Shown here in pieces: positions 62,694 to 64,000 of a stretch of 64,000 nt of DNA (position 1 is its first letter; the number at the start of each line of letters is the position of its first letter). Position numbers and translations under genes: made by a program. This stretch comes from Mobilisporobacter senegalensis (lineage in GTDB: Bacteria; Bacillota; Clostridia; Lachnospirales; Lachnospiraceae). The notes beneath the pieces were generated by a model. That model had not been told where the DNA came from. It ran no database searches and saw nothing but the letters and a program-made list of their open reading frames with translations. Where the stretch lies: positions 122,877-186,876 of the forward strand of contig NZ_RJVG01000008.1 of assembly GCF_003752155.1 (NCBI RefSeq), given 5' to 3'.

Positions 62694-63476
62694 ATGGATG
62701 AGTATGTTGTAGACCATGATGATGAAAGAGAAAAGATTCAAACAGAAGACAATTTGATTAAGATAAGCAGAGAAATGATTGCAGTTGCCAAAGAACAGGG
62801 TGAGTTTGCACGAAATGCGAAGGGTGTAATTGAACAATTAGACGAATCTCAACTTAAAGTAGAGAAAAATGCATTTGATGCAATTAACAGTTCAGATACT
62901 GCCCTTAATCTTGTAAAAGAAGGTAAGAAAAATATAGAAATATTAACGGCAAAAATTGAGATACTTAATAAAGTGGCTAGCTCTGTGACTGATAATATAA
63001 GGCAAATGGAGCAGTTAACAGCAATGATTAGTGGATTTGCTAATATAATTGCAGGTATTTCTAATAAAACTAATATGCTTTCTTTAAATGCATCTATAGA
63101 AGCAGCCAGAGCCGGAGAACAAGGAAAAGGTTTTGCAGTTGTAGCAGGAGAGGTACGTAACCTGGCAGAGCAGTCAGCCAAATCTTCTAAAGAAATCGCA
63201 GAGACGGTGGCATCTGTGCATGCATTTAGTACCAATATGGGAAAAGATATAGAGCAATTATTTAATATTATGAAAGAGCAGGACTCTGTAACGAAAGAAA
63301 TGGAAGATGTGTTTAACCAGATACTTGAAGCGTCCTTAAAATCTAATGATGTATCGAGAAATATGGAACATGAAATTGCTTTTCAAAGAGATGTTACGGA
63401 TAATGTTAAGAATGCGGTGATATCTATTGCTGAAATCGCAGCAAAGGCAGAAGGATATTCGGGGAAATTAGTATAG
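62694..63476 (+). CDS. Soluble methyl-accepting-chemotaxis-type signalling protein
   Basis: 260 residues made almost entirely of an MCP signalling coiled coil. The hairpin tip, where CheA and CheW bind, is present: GISNKTNMLSLNASIEAARAGEQGKGFAVVAGEVRNLAEQS (given here as the NKTNMLSLNASIEAARAGE and GKGFAVVAGEVRNLAEQS segments). There is no membrane helix, HAMP or sensor domain; the N-terminus (about 1-60) is a short acidic then helical region. AGGGGGAA lies 6 bp before the ATG, 12 bp after radA, so it is probably co-transcribed with radA. Its input is unknown. Confidence 0.88.
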   Translation: MDEYVVDHDDEREKIQTEDNLIKISREMIAVAKEQGEFARNAKGVIEQLDESQLKVEKNAFDAINSSDTALNLVKEGKKNIEILTAKIEILNKVASSVTDNIRQMEQLTAMISGFANIIAGISNKTNMLSLNASIEAARAGEQGKGFAVVAGEVRNLAEQSAKSSKEIAETVASVHAFSTNMGKDIEQLFNIMKEQDSVTKEMEDVFNQILEASLKSNDVSRNMEHEIAFQRDVTDNVKNAVISIAEIAAKAEGYSGKLV

Positions 63477-63511
63477 GAGAAGAATATTCTCTATATATAA
63501 TGATTAGATAC

Positions 63512-63547
63512 TAAAACATCTATGCAAATTATTATAGATGTTTTTTC
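63512..63547 (+). terminator. Intrinsic terminator after the radA-MCP operon
   Basis: AAAACATCTAT / ATAGATGTTTT with a 10-nt loop, then TTCTTT. Confidence 0.9.
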
Positions 63548-63584
63548 TTTGGGAAAATTGTGTCGAAAAAAATATATATTAAGG

Positions 63585-63613
63585 TTGACAGTTAGAGTTA
63601 TTTTTGTTACAAT
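63585..63613 (+). promoter_or_regulatory. rRNA operon promoter 1
   Basis: TTGACA, 17-bp spacer, TACAAT. Confidence 0.8.
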
Positions 63614-63678
63614 AACCAAGTCGCATTCGAAGAAATGATTAAATTGAATAAACAATTTGAAAAAGTTCGAAAATAGCA

Positions 63679-63707
63679 TTGACAGCAACTATAATTTATG
63701 TTAATAT
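63679..63707 (+). promoter_or_regulatory. rRNA operon promoter 2
   Basis: TTGACA, 17-bp spacer, TAATAT, preceded by an AT-rich UP-like stretch with TTTGAAAAAGTTC. The early transcribed sequence is AAGTTGCTTGACAAC, whose own TTGACA (63719) has only a weak -10 (TAAATG). Confidence 0.8.
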
Positions 63708-63787
63708 AAATAAGTTGCTTGACAACAGAGCGGATTTTGTTAAATGATTAGATAAAAATAAATTATTTGAAAAATTCAAAAAAGTTG

Positions 63788-63816
63788 TTGACAAGAAATG
63801 ATAAACATGATAGGAT
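63788..63816 (+). promoter_or_regulatory. rRNA operon promoter 3
   Basis: TTGACA, 17-bp spacer, TAGGAT, preceded by ATTTGAAAAATTC and followed by AAGTTGCTGACAAC, both near copies of the promoter 2 surroundings. Confidence 0.8.
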
Positions 63817-63822
63817 ATAAAA

Positions 63823-64000
63823 GTTGCTGACAACGAGTCACAACAAAAGAACATTGATAACTAAACAGTGAAACAACCCTGAAAATTCTAAAAAGACAAA
63901 GCCTTCGGGCTGAGTTAAAAATGAATTTCAGTAATTGAATTTATTCAATACGAACCGTGTTCAATGAAAATTGGACACAACCTAAAAACAGTAAACTTTA
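63823..64000 (+). other. Leader of an rRNA operon (pre-16S region)
   Basis: AACATTGATAACTAAACAGT resembles the boxA-like antitermination sequence of clostridial rRNA leaders. A small AGCC-TTCG-GGCT hairpin follows at 63900-63911. The mature 16S rRNA start is not inside the window but should follow directly. Confidence 0.75.

Noticed and set aside
62328..62837. 169-codon minus-strand frame over the end of radA and the MCP start
   Set aside because: Shadow of two real genes, with no family features.
63912..64000. Start of mature 16S rRNA
   Set aside because: The conserved GAGTTTGATC start is not reached; the sequence ends in the leader.

Overview
The window is a low-GC chromosomal segment of an anaerobic Firmicute, most likely a Lachnospiraceae (Clostridium cluster XIVa) species close to the Lachnoclostridium/Anaerocolumna type. 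The evidence is AT-rich DNA with strong AGGAGG ribosome sites, SigA-type TTGACA/TATAAT promoters, the housekeeping block dgt-dnaG-rpoD-trmK-nif3, a Feo operon with a small Cys-rich partner, a clpC-radA block and a modular secreted GH3 enzyme. I see no prophage, insertion sequence, CRISPR array or tRNA. The right edge is the promoter and leader of a ribosomal RNA operon, but the 16S gene itself lies outside.

Layout. 1-2.4 kb: end of an oligopeptide ABC transporter (oppF, oppA). 2.5-6.7 kb: a bacteriohemerythrin with one iron ligand changed, then a two-component system with an FtrD-like Cys protein and a DUF1624 membrane acyltransferase; two promoters here carry the same operator at the same distance from the -10 box. 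7-13 kb: MFS carrier, glycerophosphodiesterase, MATE exporter and an LTA-synthase-like protein. 13-15.5 kb: polar amino-acid ABC transporter. 15.6-18.8 kb: queH and a Fur-boxed feoA-feoB-Cys-rich operon. 18.9-29.5 kb: dgt, dnaG, rpoD, a large GGDEF/EAL protein, trmK, nif3 and a TGS-uridine-kinase protein. 29.6-33.2 kb: RNase P RNA, then on the minus strand a P-type cation ATPase behind a yybP-ykoY (Mn2+) riboswitch. 33.7-42.2 kb: gdhA, the GH3 enzyme, an isochorismatase-like hydrolase and an M29-type aminopeptidase. 42.2-53.1 kb: purine genes in two blocks (purKE and purMND) separated by padR/HAAS, lysA, a TrmB regulator, an Lrp regulator and a diguanylate cyclase. 53.4-57.6 kb: a cell-wall N-acetylglucosaminidase with SH3 domains and a membrane-anchored cohesin-like protein. 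57.8-63.5 kb: GntR regulator, clpC, a small conserved protein, radA and a sensorless MCP domain. 63.5-64 kb: tandem rRNA promoters.

The intergenic DNA is unusually rich in structured repeats. There is a ~57-bp hairpin family in four copies, two unrelated long imperfect palindromes (~150-170 bp), and a 2.4-copy 129-bp tandem array whose first hairpin shows a compensatory base-pair change between copies. Together with the Mn2+ riboswitch, the matched operators of the two-component locus and several hairpin-containing leaders, these are the parts most worth following up. I did not find a complete system that I would call new with confidence; the best candidate for an undescribed functional module is the two-component/FtrD-like/DUF1624 locus at 3.0-6.7 kb.
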